Positions 10,690-21,487 of a DNA stretch of 64,000 nucleotides are shown here, piece by piece (the first letter of the stretch is position 1; each line of letters starts with the position of its first letter). The stretch lies in NCBI GenBank assembly GCA_963575745.1, contig CAUYUJ010015748.1, positions 221,001-285,000 on the forward strand, given 5' to 3'. Origin of the DNA: Prorocentrum cordatum (taxonomy: Eukaryota; Sar; Dinophyceae; Prorocentrales; Prorocentraceae). A program made the translations under genes and the position numbers. Below the pieces are notes generated by a model. It worked only from the letters and a program-made list of their open reading frames with translations, was not told where the DNA came from and made no database searches.

Positions 10690-10830
10690 GGGTTCATCTC
10701 AGGGTCCAGAGGCTGCGCCCACTCCGCCTCCTCGCTCGTCGGCGGGCGTCGGCCTGACGCCCTCTCGGAAGCCGCCGTTTCTCGTCCGTCCGCGGACGTC
10801 GGCCCGACGCCCTCTTGGAACCCGTTGCCC
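10690..10830. repeat. two-copy tandem repeat
   Basis: GACGTCGGCCCGACGCCCTC at about 10795 repeats GGCGTCGGCCTGACGCCCTC at about 10745. No coding signal in this stretch. Confidence 0.5.
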
Positions 10831-11097
10831 TGCCCTGGGGCGATGGCGGCCGGCACCCATCGCTTTTTGAAAGCAGGTATATCTCGGATCCCCATGCAGT
10901 CGAACCGAGGTCTGAGATCCCGGACGTCCAGCCGCTCCACTCGTTCCGGCGCGTGGGCCCCAAGAGGTCTGGACCGCCCCCCGAGGCCTGGCTCCTCGCC
11001 CCGAGGCGTTCCGTGACGCTCCCGGGGCTCGGCGGGGGCCCCCGGAGGCCGAAATCCGCCGAAAACCGCCCGCTCCAAGTTTTGCCTGGAGCGTCGG

Positions 11098-11475
11098 ATC
11101 TCTCCGGGGGCGGCCAAGAGGGGGGCCTCCAAGAGGGGAGGCGCAAATCATGGCCGGCGGCATGCGCGCGGCCAAGGACGCAATGCTATAAGAAGAAAAA
11201 GAAGGCGCCACGAAACCTGGGGAAACATCATGGCCCACGCCATGTCGTCCAACCCCCCAAACATCCGACGTCTCGATTTTTCAAAACACAGGCCACCGAC
11301 CTCCCGACCACTTCCCCAGGACCAGTTTTTCATCCCGAGTCGTTTTTTGACGGTCCCGAGGCCCGGTGAGGGCCCTGAGAGGCCGAAACCTACGAAAAAC
11401 CTCCGTCACGATTTTTTCGAGACGCCCGATGTCTGGGCCCCCCTAATCATCACCCCCTGGCCGCCCCCGGTCTCT
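11098..11475. mobile_element. MITE-like element with GGGGGCGGCC ends, split by a dispersed module
   Basis: CGGGGGCGGCCAAGAGGGGG at the left and CCCCCTGGCCGCCCCCG at the right are inverted. The internal GGCGCAAATCATGGCCGGCG and CATGGCCCACGCCATG are shared with 56506-56692 and 61300-61487. The copy is longer because the dispersed module at 11270-11420 lies inside it. Confidence 0.6.
11270..11420 (+). repeat. dispersed GC-rich module (about 150 bp), type copy
   Basis: The order of blocks is: CCGACGTCTCGATTTTTCA, ACCTCCCGACCACTTCCCCA, GGACCAGTTTTTCATCCCGA, TTTTTTGACGGTCCCGAGGC, GGCCGAAACC. The same series is found, in either orientation, near 11690, 13320, 13920, 14510, 16110, 16545, 21170, 24360, 28150, 29440, 54380, 57190 and 58550. 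It is absent from the copia element and the 14-kb insert. No coding capacity. Confidence 0.75.
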
Positions 11476-11689
11476 GAGGAAGCGGCCGGGGCCTCCAGGG
11501 CCGCGGCTGGCCAGAAGTCGCAGCTCGGCGGGCGCCTTACAGGGGCGGTGCCCCCGGCCCGCCGTGCCCCCCGCCTCTCGGTGCCACTCCTGGGCCTCGC
11601 GGCCTCTCGGGCCTCGAAGGAATAATTACAGCAGAAGCTCGACCACAAGAAGCCCCAGGCATCGGGCGTCTCTCAAGCCTCCAAGGAGC

Positions 11690-11830
11690 TTTTTCGTAAA
11701 TTTCGGCCTCTCAGGGCCCTCGCGGGGCCTCGGGACCGTCAAAAAACGACTCAGGATGAAAAACCGGTCCCGGGGAAGTGGTCAGGAGTTCAGGGGCCCG
11801 TGTCCCGAAAGAATCGAGACGTCGGATGTC
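11690..11830 (-). repeat. dispersed module, inverted copy
   Basis: Reverse-oriented relative of 11270-11420: CGGGACCGTCAAAAAACGAC then AGGATGAAAAACCGGTCC. With the type copy it forms a long imperfect inverted repeat about 300 bp apart. Confidence 0.7.
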
Positions 11831-11844
11831 TGGGACCTTCCGCA

Positions 11845-12000
11845 AGAAACCCAACCCTTAGACCCCAAGACGTCCATTGATTTGTGGTGTGGGAACGTCT
11901 CGCCGTCCGTAGCAGAACCATGGAAGCCCGAGAAACCCAGGGCACCCTGAAGGCAAGCAGGGTGTGTCTTGGCATGGGGTTCCACTGTAGACAAGCGCGT
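11845..12000 (+). repeat. dispersed repeat 'CAAGAAACCCAACC...CTTGGCATGGG'
   Basis: Shares GACCCCA(A/G)GACGTCCATTGA, AAACCCAGGGC and TCTTGGCATGGGGTTCCACT-type blocks with 59930-60090 and 60530-60690. Confidence 0.65.
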
Positions 12001-12239
12001 TCCACGGCTCGCAAAGTAACTGCCCGCAAACTCGCCATCGTTCGGACGTCCATTCCCCCCGTGCATTTGTTTCGATATCGTGCGTGCTGTTTTGGCAAAG
12101 TGATCCAAGACGCTCCTCGATGGCCCTCGCCCAGGAACAACGCACACGTCCGAGCGATGCCTAGCAAATGGCCTGGATCCGCCGCGGTGGATTTACGATT
12201 GTAACCGACTGATGGGGGAGAGATGGTCTTTCCTGAGAA

Positions 12240-12560
12240 ATGATTCATGTTCGGGTTTGGGTTCGGGCAGAGGGGAAATCAAAAGCTCGAGTTCAAAACC
12301 CCCAAGACACCAAAGTTCGAAATACATTCAAGACGGCCTCCTGGCACAACGACGACTTTTCCCAAACTGAACCCACACTTCCCTCAACATTTTTTTTTTT
12401 TGTGAACTTCAATGTTTCGAACTTGTTTGTTGAACTTTTGAACTTGTTTCAGACTTCTCCCTCACCGCTGCCGAACTTGTCTCTCGCCGCCGAACTTGTT
12501 CCTAACCTTTTTCCGGACTTCAGGATTCCAGCAATGTTGCACTGGAACGTTTGTTAAAAC
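12240..12560. repeat. AT-richer stretch with GAACTTGTTT-type repeats
   Basis: GAACTTGTTT, GAACTTTTGAACTTGTTTC and related units recur about eight times between 12400 and 12510. No gene recognised. Confidence 0.5.
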
Positions 12561-13029
12561 ATTGGCCTCACACTTTTCCGAACTTGGGATATTTGGATAT
12601 ATAAGGACCGTTCGCGCCCCCTCAGCCTGTTACGAATGTATGATCCATGGCATCGAAGCCAGCATGTGTTTTTCGAACGGTGGCTACGTATGTGCTCTTC
12701 GAGCAGTGGAGCGCGCTCGGTGAGCAAGGGGTGCTCTCGAGCCCACCCCGCACCTCCCAGGGAAGGCCGGGGCCGTCTCTCGGAGATGGACAGACCCCCC
12801 TTTAGTAAAACGTGGTTTAGTGAAAACGACCTGAGGCCCAAACCTGGCGGGCGCAAGCCTGGAAAATAACGGCCACGGCGCCCTCTCGAGAACCGAAAAC
12901 GGACAATTCACTAATCGACGTGTCACTGTTGGGGGGTTCTGTCCACCCCCGAGTCTCAGGGGAGGCGGAAGAAGGTGCCGATGCCATTGCTCTCCCGACC
13001 TCTCCCGGGCTTAGCTGCCCCGCTACGCA

Positions 13030-13205
13030 ACACGCGACACGAAGCGTATTGGTACGGAACTCAGCACGTGGACTGAAAACGTAGGTCCGACGCGATACGT
13101 TCGCCGAAACGTGGGCGAATACGTGGAGCCAACACGCAACGTATTGACACGGACGTCTTGAACACGGCACGCGTTGCGTATCAAAACCGGCGTATCGAGG
13201 TAGCT
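13030..13205. repeat. diffuse repeat of ACGTATT / ACGCGATACG words
   Basis: Words such as GCGTATTG, GATACGTTCG, GAATACGTGG and AACGTATTG recur with short inverted pairs. It is single-copy in the window, and its function is unknown. Confidence 0.35.
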
Positions 13206-13319
13206 AAGCTCCCGGGGTGCGTTCTGGCCTCGAGGAGAATCCAGCCGTGGCGACGAGGGCCTCCGCGAGGTCCACTGCGGCAAGAACGAGGCAAGGGTAG
13301 TGGCATCTCGGCACCACCA

Positions 13320-13480
13320 AACATCCGACGTCTCGGTTTTTTCAAGACACGGGCCCCCGAACTCCCGACCACTTCCGCAAGACCAGTTTTTCATCCCGAA
13401 TAGTTTCTTGACGGTCCCGAGGCCCGGTGAGGGCCCTCAGAGGCCGAAACCTACGAAAACCCGTCACGATTTTTTCGAGC
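13320..13480 (+). repeat. dispersed module copy
   Basis: Near-identical over its length to 11270-11420, with one internal deletion after GGCCGAAACC. Confidence 0.75.
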
Positions 13481-13619
13481 CGATGTCTGTCTGGGCTTCC
13501 TCCTCTGAACCTCGGACCAGGGCAACCTTTCGCAGCATTCGACCTGGAGCCGCGCTGCCACGGGCGAGCCAGGCGCTGCCACGACGGCGCTGGAGCTGCG
13601 CCTGGTGGCGGCGCGCACC

Positions 13620-13735
13620 AAAGGGGGTGGAGGGGGAAGGCTTCTTGTAGGAGGCTGCTTCTTAGAAGGCGCCCTCTGGACAAGGCCCGCGCCGTCTGAG
13701 AAGCAGGGTGCTTCTGAGAAGCCTCCCCCCCTCCC
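13620..13735. repeat. GAAGCCTCC / TTCTGAGAAGC repeat
   Basis: Repeated AGGCTTCTT, TTCTTAGAAGGC and TTCTGAGAAGCC words, with inverted symmetry. Relatives lie near 24880-24990 and 28255-28400. Confidence 0.5.
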
Positions 13736-13919
13736 CCTGCCCAGGAGATCTTGGCTTCACGATTCTTTCGAGTCGGGGTTTTCGCACGGTTCCGAGCCCC
13801 AGGGCCCTCACGGATCGATCCAGGAAGGAAAATGGCGCAGACAGAGGGGGGCAACGGCCCCGATCGTGCTTGTCTACGATGTTTCGATGTGTTCCGAGAC
13901 ATCCGGCGGCTCCAACTCT

Positions 13920-14060
13920 TTCAAGACACGGGCCCCCGACCTCCCGACCACTTCCCCAGGGCGGGTTTTTCGTCCCGAGTCGTCTTTTAACGGTCCCGTG
14001 GCCCGGCGAGGGCCCCGAGAGGCCGAAAACGATGCAGAGCCTCCGTCTCGATTTTTTTCG
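13920..14060 (+). repeat. dispersed module copy
   Basis: CAAGACACGGGCCCCCGACC, GTCTTTTAACGGTCCCGTGG and GGCCGAAAACG match the type copy at 11270-11420. Confidence 0.75.
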
Positions 14061-14280
14061 AGACGCCCGGTGTCTGGGTTCGCGCCGTCGGATCTCAGGG
14101 TTCAGCTCTGCGCGTGGCCGAGCGCCTGCGGCAGCAGCGTAGGGACCGGTGGCAGGGCGGGGGGGCCGGCGCCGCGTCCGGGGCCACTCGCAGGACGCAC
14201 TCGTCAGGTCGGGCGGCGGCGGGCGGCGCCAGCCACGGTGCCTCCTCGCCCTCGTCGGCGGCACCCTGAGGGGCACGGAG

Positions 14281-14430
14281 GCCGTTCACGGATGGGTAAG
14301 AGAGGGAGGAGGAGGAGGAGGGGGAGGAGGAGGAGGGGGAGGAGGAGGAGGAGGAGGAGGAGGAGGAGGAGGAGGAGGAGGAGGAGGAGGAGGAGGAGGA
14401 GGAGGATGATGATGAGGAGGAGGAGGAGGA
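14281..14430. repeat. (GGA)n microsatellite
   Basis: About 130 bp of GGA units with a few GGG and GAT interruptions. Confidence 0.95.
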
Positions 14431-14576
14431 CCCCCCCATCCTCACGGCGGCAGCACAATCCCCAGACCCCCTCAGGCCATGAGAATCACGACAGGAAGAT
14501 TCTCGCTGCTTCCGGCCTCTGGGGGCCCTCGCCGGACCTTGGGACCGTGAAGAAACGACTCAGGGCGAGAAGCCGG

Positions 14577-14716
14577 CCCCGGGGAACGGGTCGAGACCTC
14601 TGGGGGTCGACGTTGTGGAAAAATCATGACGGCGGGGGTTTGGGCCTGCCCCGGGGAACGGGTCGAGACCTCTGGGGGTCGACGTTGTGGAAAAATCATG
14701 ACGGCGGGGGTTTGGG
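14577..14716. repeat. perfect 68-bp tandem duplication
   Basis: 14577-14644 and 14649-14716 are identical, separated by CCTG. The unit is itself part of an inverted dispersed module. Identity indicates a recent duplication. Confidence 0.9.
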
Positions 14717-14924
14717 TTCACGGCGGCAGCACAGCCCAGAGCCGACCGAACTGACAGCGAAACCGCAGCCGACCGCAGCCGACAGGCCGCAGGCAGCCCA
14801 GAAAGGGCGCAGCGGCGCAGCAACGACACGACGACGAACTGAACCGAATCGATCGACCGCAACGACTTGAGGTGCAACCGAACCGACCGAACCGCGGACA
14901 CCCTTGGATACTCAAGACGGCGGA

Positions 14925-15090
14925 GGTATTGAACAGAGAATCCTGGGATAAGGAATCCGGGGTCTGGAAGCCAGTGGAACTCCATTTGGGTATCGGTCAA
15001 GGGTATCGCCAACGCCCTCATCAGCTAAGGAATCCTCCGAGGTCTGAAGCCTCCTGGGCACATTCCTCCAACAATGCCCCCACCGTACGA
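14925..15090. repeat. dispersed repeat (copy of 9690-9845)
   Basis: Same block order as 9690-9845; it ends CAATGCCCCCACCGTACG. The stretch from 15090 to 15500 that follows is moderately AT-richer, single-copy and shows no gene. Confidence 0.6.
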
Positions 15091-15504
15091 TTGGACCCTG
15101 ATCGATACATGAAATTGACGCATTCCTGCCGCTTTGCTGCACCATCCACCGCGAGGAAAGGCGCCTGCCTGCAACTTTCCCTCGCGCTGCCGAAACACCG
15201 GCCACCTTGGATGTCTCTCACAACGGCCAGGGTGGTTCGTTTGTTTTGCATGTTTGGCAACGTACCTACCCTCCTCGTCTTGAGCTTTCACGTTCTCATC
15301 AGTGTTCGGTGTAGTTTGGATGCAACTTCTGAGACTTCGCAAGCATGTTTGTTTTTAAATTGTGCTGCCGTTTCCCATGCATGTGTTATTACGTCTTCAA
15401 TTATGTTTTGAGCTGCCTCCTTTCAGTCTTCGTGTCTAAGTCACACGCAGTTGCATACATTGATGTTTCTGTTTAGCTGTCGAACCGAATTATACTTCAA
15501 TCCA

Positions 15505-15690
15505 GGATGGGGTCAGGTTCGATGAGGCCGGAAGATCGGGCAGCATCGCCAATGCATCGGCGACGTCAGCGATGCATCGGCGCCATCGGCGTGGAGAATT
15601 TCTGGCTGCGCATCGATCCGCATCGTCGACGCACCGGCGATGCGGAGCGATCCTTCGACCCCATCTATTCGGACCTCATCTGGGAGGCCC
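15505..15690. mobile_element. palindromic MITE, 'GGCCTCCCA' family, copy B
   Basis: The ATCGGCGA(C/T) core and the right end GCGATCCTTCGACCCCATCT then TGGGAGGCCC are intact. The left terminal repeat is worn. Confidence 0.6.
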
Positions 15691-16109
15691 AGTACTTCCG
15701 TCTGCAATTTGCCAGAGAGCAAGAGCTGCAAACGAGCGCAACAGAACAACGCCCTGGGGGTCTTCCCGGCGGCCCCGACCTCTGCGCTCGGCGCGGTCGC
15801 TGCGGCGCTCTCCTGGGGATCCAAAAAGGCTTTCTGAGACCGCTGCTCCCCTCCTGGGGCATGTTCTGACTCCCCAAACTCAAACGCACTGAAAAGTTCA
15901 AAACGGATTGTTTCTAAATGTTCTACAGAGCGACTCAGGATGAAAGACCAGTGCTGGAGTATGGGCCGAGATCTTCAAGGACCGTGTATGGAACAAAATC
16001 AGAACATCGGATGTCTAGGTTCGAACTCCGAGGTGACTCCACCCGTGGTGACGAGGGCCTCCCAAGAGACCCAGAGAGGCGAAATCCGGATGTCTTCAAC
16101 AATGACGGC

Positions 16110-16240
16110 CCCCCTGGAAGTCCCGACTACTTTCCCAGGGCCAATTTTCAATCCCGAATCGTTTTGTTGACAGTCCCGGGGCTGGGCGAGGGCCACCGTA
16201 GGCCGAACATGGCCAGAAACCTCTCGTCGTATTTTTCGTA
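16110..16240 (+). repeat. dispersed module copy
   Basis: TCCCGACTACTTTCCCAGGG, CCAATTTTCAATCCCGAATC and TTGACAGTCCCGGGGCTGGG align with 11270-11420 at lower identity. Confidence 0.65.
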
Positions 16241-16544
16241 CGACGCGACCCCGAAAAGCGACGGCGGGAGAAATTGCAACCTCGTAGAACATCAGGACTG
16301 GAGGGCGAGCGTCTCTGGCAGGCTCGGGACATTGACGGCCGGGGACTGGGACGTGGACAACGTGTCGCGCCGAAGCGCGGTGGGCCAGAGATGGCGGAGC
16401 GACACACTCTCCAAAACTTACCGACCGTAGATTTCCGACGCGAATCCAGCCGCAGCGATGACGAGGGCCTCCCAGGAGGCCCAGACAGGGGAAAACGAAG
16501 AAGGGCAGCAGCACCCATACATGGGTGTCTTGATTTCTTCCATG

Positions 16545-16660
16545 CGGGGTCCCTGGAAGTCCCGACCTTTTCCCCGGAAACAGCTTCTCATGCCGAGTCG
16601 CACTTTCACGTTCCCGTGGCTGGGCGAAGGCCCTCGGAGGCGGAACGCTGCCAAACACCG
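16545..16660 (+). repeat. dispersed module copy
   Basis: TCCCGACCTTTTCCCCGGAA and CATGCCGAGTCG then TTCCCGTGGCTGGGCGAAGG: a diverged copy, followed by GAGATCCGACGGCGCGACAA near 16707. Confidence 0.6.
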
Positions 16661-17339
16661 CCCGTCGTGCCTCTTGCACACCGCGAGGGGCACGGGTTCC
16701 CGCGAGGTCTGAGATCCGACGGCGCGACAAACATTGAACATCGTCAAGGATAAGGGGGCCGAACGGTCATTCACTGTCCCTGGGCGCGTGGCTGAAGTGG
16801 GGTTCCGCGGTGCGAATTGAATTGCTATACAATTGTCGTTGTTGGACCCCTAGAGGCACTTTGGCGCTCTCGCCTCGGCGAAGGCTGCATATCCTTTGAA
16901 ATTGAAGCTCTCGCTCGAAGGTTTCGGGGCTGCGCCCAAACAACAACGCTCTCGCGCGATAGTTCCGCACAGTTTACTCCGAGAGGCCTTGGCCAGAGAG
17001 GGCCCAAACCTCAGGAAGTGCGTTCTCGCCTGAGACTTCCTCGCGATTTAGCACCACAAGGGGTCGCGTGTGACTTCCTCGCGATTCAACACCACAAAAG
17101 GTCCTTCAGCACCAGGTTGCTGCCACTCGCGGGTGCCGGAGCGGCTTGTTCGCTTTATACATGTTCGCAACTCAGCGCCGTAATTCGCCGGCCCAACGGG
17201 CCAGAGGCGTGCTAAGATCTCCGGTAACTGGTTAACAATACCTCTATACTTCGCGCGCGCGGAGCGGCCCCTGGGGGTCCCTGGCCGGAAAGTACCCCGG
17301 CAAGGTCCCGGGACACTCCTGGCAGACTCGGGTCAGAGA

Positions 17340-18290
17340 TGGTTTTCCTCCTGGGTGCGGCCTTCCACGCTCCCCGGAGCGCGCCAAGAGGGCCCCAACA
17401 GGCTTCCAAGACGGTCCAAGAGGGTTCCGAATCGCCGAACGATCGGCCCAAGACGCCCAACACGGCCTCAAGACGGCCCAAGAAGCTTCCAAGACGTCCC
17501 AAGAGAGCCCCGACCCTTTCCAAGAGGGCCCAAAAAGCCAAAATCATTGATTTCCGTTGGGTTTTTCAAGGTTTTTGGCTTCCTCGCCTTTTCGCCTTTC
17601 CGACGCTCCAAGACGGCCCAAGAAGCCTCCAAAACCACCCCAAGACGGCCCAAGAGGCCTCCAAGAGAGTCCCAAGACCGCCCAAGAGGGCCCCACGACA
17701 GCCCAAGAGGCGCCCAAGACGGTCCAAAAGGACCCCAAGAAAGCCCCAAGAGGGGCCCAACATGGAGACCACGAACCGAGAACCCGAGCCTTCCGCTCCA
17801 AGAGGCCTCCTGGAGGCTCCAAAAGGCCCCAAAAGGCGACAAGGGGCCCGAAAGAGACCCCAAGAGGCTCGACAACGACTCCGGAGTCTCCAAGAAGCCC
17901 TCGAGAGGCATCCAACGAGATCCCAATGAACGTCCACGAAGCCTCAGAGCGCCAAAACCATTGATTTCCGTTGGGTTTTTGAAGTTTTTTGACTTCCTCG
18001 CCTTTTCGCCTTTCCGACGCTCCAAGACGGCTCAAGAAGCTTCCAAGACCACCCCAAGACGGCCCAAGAGGTCTCCAAGAGAGGCCCACGACCGTCCAAG
18101 AGAGCCCCACGACAGCCCAGGAGGCGCCCAAGACGGTCCAAAAGGACCCCAAAAGGGTCCCAAAAGAGGCCCAAGATGGAGACCACGAACCGAGAATCCG
18201 AGCCTTCCGCTCCAAGAGGCCTCCTGGACGCCCCAAGAGGCTCCTAAGAGGCCCCAACCAGCGACAAGGGGCCCGAATAATGCAGAGAAA
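17340..18290. repeat. CCAAGA-GGCCC minisatellite, including a ~400-bp higher-order duplication
   Basis: Units of about 12 bp (CCCAAGACGGCC, TCCAAGAGGCCT). The blocks 17530-17930 and 17945-18290 are copies of each other, each containing ATTGATTTCCGTTGGGTTTT and CGCCTTTTCGCCTTTCCGAC. The period keeps frames open on both strands. Confidence 0.85.
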
Positions 18291-18659
18291 AACTGCAGAA
18301 TGTTGTCTTGTTCCCTGCGATCGTATTCACGAGCCGCCACCTTCCGAAACAGAAGGTTCAGGCGGGCAAAGAATGTTTCCCGCCTGCGAAATCACCCAAA
18401 GCCAGCCATCCATAAACAAAAAAACGACCCAGCAACACCCCATTGACAAAGATCACACGGGCACTCGACAGCCGTGCACCAATACGGGCCGGCGGAATGA
18501 GCGAAGCGATTAAATAAGGGTCCTCCAAAACGTTCTTGCTCCTACTTGCGTATGCCGGAACGGCCGTTTCGCCTTAGACTTCCTCGCACTTCGGCAGCAC
18601 ATGGGAATCCGTCAGAGCAGTCTTGCTGCTACTTGCGGAGGCCCTGGGGGGCCCCAGGA

Positions 18660-19063
18660 CGCTCCAGGGATTTGTGTTCGGGGAGCGCTTTTCGGACCCT
18701 GGCCCTAAGGAAGCCCCAAAGGAATTTTTCTGTCTTGGGATGTGTTCGGGGAGCGCTTTTCGGTCCCTCCGTTCGCAAGGGGCCCTAGGAGATGCTATTC
18801 TGCATTGGGGTATGTGTTCGGGGAGAGCTGTTCGGCCCTCCCGCCCGCAGGAGGCCCAAATACGCACTATTCTGCATTGGGGGTACGTGTTCGGGGAGCG
18901 CTTTCGGCCCCGCCTCCAGGAGGTCCCCCAGGAGGCGCCGTCAACATTGGGATCTGGTTTCGGGGGGCGCTTTTCGGCCCCACCCCAAAGGAGGCCCCAA
19001 GGAGGCCCATGAGGCGCTATTCTGCACATATCTATATATCAATATATGTATATATATATATAC

Positions 19064-19101
<38 letters not shown>

Positions 19102-19200
19102 GGTTTCGGGGAGTGCTTCTCGGCCCCGCCCCAAAGGAGGCTCCAAGGAGGCGCTATTCCGTAATTATTGGCATCTGGTTTCGTGGCGTGCTTCTCGGCC
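18660..19200. repeat. tandem repeat, ~70-75 bp unit, seven copies
   Basis: GTGTTCGGGGAGCGCTTTTC starts units near 18674, 18743, 18818, 18886, 18955, 19101 and 19175. The sixth follows a (TA)n insertion at 19028-19100. Confidence 0.85.
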
Positions 19201-19799
19201 CCTCGCAAACTTCGCCCTCATAGGCTTCGCCGCACCCTCGGCTGGCGCTCGACTCCTTTGTGTGTGGTTTACGTGTGTTCTTATCGATTGCCCCTCGGCT
19301 TGTTCTCGACTCCGTTGCGTGTTTACGTATATTCCTATAGATCGCCCCGCGACTAAGGCTCGAATACCTCTTGTTTCACATCTGCTCCTGCAGATTACCT
19401 TTCTCCCAGGGCTCGAACCTCTCGTGTTTGGACCAAAACACCGCTCCCCAAAGTCGCACTGATGGTTTCATGTATCGTGCGAGCTGAAGGTGGGAACGTG
19501 CCTCGGGAGAGGCTTTGGATGGACCTCCTTGGGCAGGAGATCAGAATGTGGGAATGTCGCCCCCCCCTTTCGAAGTATGGCGCGTGAGGGCCCACATTGC
19601 TTTGACGAACATTCGGCACCTGTTGCGGGTTCGATGCGCAATGTGTTAAAAAAGCGGCGCCTGCGGTGGGCTTCTTCAGAGCCTCGCAAACTGCCGACTA
19701 CTCCGCCCCTCCCCCTTTACTCTTATCCGCACTTGCGGGGTGCTACGTCAAACAACACACAGCCAGAACCCTAAACCCCATCTGTCCGCAGCTTTTCCC

Positions 19800-19880
19800 G
19801 AACCACATCGATCTGTGAGGGTCCCGAGGCCCGAAACCGGGCACAAACGCCCGGCTCGAACACATCGAGATGCCATGATC
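19800..19880 (+). repeat. dispersed 'GGGCCCGAGG-CCGGG' module
   Basis: TGAGGGTCCCGAGGCCCG then GGGCACAAACGCCCGGCTCG. Relatives near 10400 and 29685, inverted near 13790, 26070 and 27800. Confidence 0.55.
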
Positions 19881-20149
19881 CTAGGGGGGGGCGCCTCGGT
19901 TTGGAGGCTGCCCGGGGCCCGGAACCCTGGAAGACAGCGTCAACATGACTTAGACGCGCGGCGCGTCTGGCGCGCTCTCGCTGCAGCGGGGGCACACTTT
20001 CGTCGATTCGGGCGGGACTCAGATGTTGGCGTGCCTGTCGCATTCTCGTGCAGGCCCCGTGCCTGTCCGCGGCTGTGTTTTGGCACGTCGCCGTTCGACG
20101 GAACAATGCGCGTCGAGATCGAGGGGGGAGGTGTGAGGATCGAGGACGA

Positions 20150-20350
20150 CCGGGGATTTGATCGAGGAGGAATATCGAGCATCGAGGGTCGAGGAGGAGG
20201 AGGGGGAGCATCGAGGAGGAGGAGAAGAAGCATCGGGGATCGAGGAGGACCGACGAGGAGGATCTAGGATCATGAATCGAGGCGGAGGAGGGGGAGAGTA
20301 GAAAGAGGAGGAGGAAGAGGATCGAGGGGGAACAAGAATCATCATCGATT
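20150..20350. repeat. GAGGA / ATCGAGGA-rich repeat
   Basis: ATCGAGGAGGA-type units interrupted by GGGGGAG. From 20350 to 21000 the sequence is pyrimidine-rich, then AT-richer, with no gene recognised. Confidence 0.6.
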
Positions 20351-21169
20351 CGTCATTCCATCGCCGCAGATTGCTATCAAGGTGCTTTGGTGGGCTCACA
20401 CCTCTCTTTGCTGCTCACCCCCATCCCCCGCTCATAATCGTCGTCATCATGCTCATCCTGTCCACCTTACTCTTTCGCCCTTCTTCGCCCTCTGCGCCGC
20501 CCACCTACTCCTTCACCTTCTTCCGCAATCAATGCATTGCTCTTTTCAGGCCTTCCCTTCCCCCCCCCTCCTCCCCGCCCTCCTCGACGCCCTCCTGCCC
20601 TGTCGGCTACTGCACCTGCGCGTCCTCCTCGGCCTTCTGCCTCATCCTGCTTGTCCCCCTCCGCCCTTCCCCATAATTGCAGAGTCGCTCCCATGATCTA
20701 GTTGCCCCCCGTCTTCCCTCATTCTCCACCTACTTCTTCACCGCTCCAAGGACTCCTTTCTCCCCCTGGTCATCGCCGCCTCTAATGCTACTTTGCGCTC
20801 GCCCTCGTCATCGCTGCTCGCATCAACGCCACAACTTCCAGCGTGCGCGGTCGAAATTGTGAAGCAATACGTCCTCCCTGCAATGGAAACATAAATCGTG
20901 TCTGAATATAAGAGAACGTGTCTGTGTTCATATTCGTTCAAACTTGCTACCGTCGACGCGCAGAACACAATGTATGATAATTACTGTTTTTCGCCGCTGA
21001 GGTTCAGACGCGTGTACCAATGATTGAAACGTGACACATGTATAGGACCTCCTGCCCTGCGCGAGAGTGCCAAACATTTAGACGCATTATCTTGTCTTCC
21101 AGAGAGCTGGATAGACCTAGAGAAAATCGGTCAAGAAAGAGGGATGGAGGCAAATCCGCTGAGAATCTG

Positions 21170-21290
21170 TCCCGAGACCCCTCCAGGAGTCCACCTGGTA
21201 CAGCGTTTCCATCTGGATCCGTTCTTGACGGTCCCGGGACCCGAAAACGGCCCCTGGAGGCCGAGAAAAGAAAACCACCTTCTCGAACCC
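21170..21290 (+). repeat. dispersed module copy
   Basis: CCGTTCTTGACGGTCCCGGG then GGCCCCTGGAGGCCGAG; a diverged relative of 11270-11420. Confidence 0.6.
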
Positions 21291-21343
21291 AGAATCTCGA
21301 ACCTCGCCCGCCCTCTTTGCTCGCCAGAAACAATGTTAGGTAG

Positions 21344-21487
21344 GGCGTGTCCCCCTACAGGCGGATATTTTGGACGAAAAATTTTTAGAATCGGAAATCA
21401 TTCAAAAATAACCCGAACATTCACATAAGCTTGTCCCCGGACTATTTTTGACAATTTTTGCAATGTCCTCCTGTAGAGGGACGTGCC
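21344..21487. mobile_element. MITE-like element with ~45-bp inverted ends
   Basis: The left end GGCGTGTCCCCCTACAGGCG and the right end (reverse complement) GGCACGTCCCTCTACAGGAG align, and similarity continues inward through A/T-rich sequence. Total 144 bp, no ORF. Confidence 0.65.

Larger units (their letters stand above)
16757..19770 (+). mobile_element. composite repeat with the same head and tail motifs as the inner element at 35.5-36.0 kb
   Basis: The head GGCCGAACGGTCATTCACTG at 16759 matches 35486 (GGCCGAACGGCCATTCATTG) over about 65 bp. The tail GGCGCCTGCGGTGGGCTTCT at 19649 matches 35965 and, inverted, 41605-41645 over about 150 bp. Between head and tail lie unrelated tandem repeats (17340-18290 and 18660-19200) instead of the GACCCACC minisatellite. 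It looks like one repeat family whose interior is exchangeable minisatellite. No protein-coding gene is convincing: the long open frames here come from repeats with a period divisible by three. Confidence 0.5.

Noticed and set aside
14095-14280. Possible exon (Ala/Arg-rich) on either strand near the GGA tract
   Set aside because: Both strands are open at this GC content and neither has a motif or convincing splice sites.
17355-18446. 363-residue Pro/Arg/Lys-rich open frame and its Gly/Leu/Trp-rich counterpart on the other strand
   Set aside because: A minisatellite with a period divisible by three leaves all frames open; there is no start context or domain.
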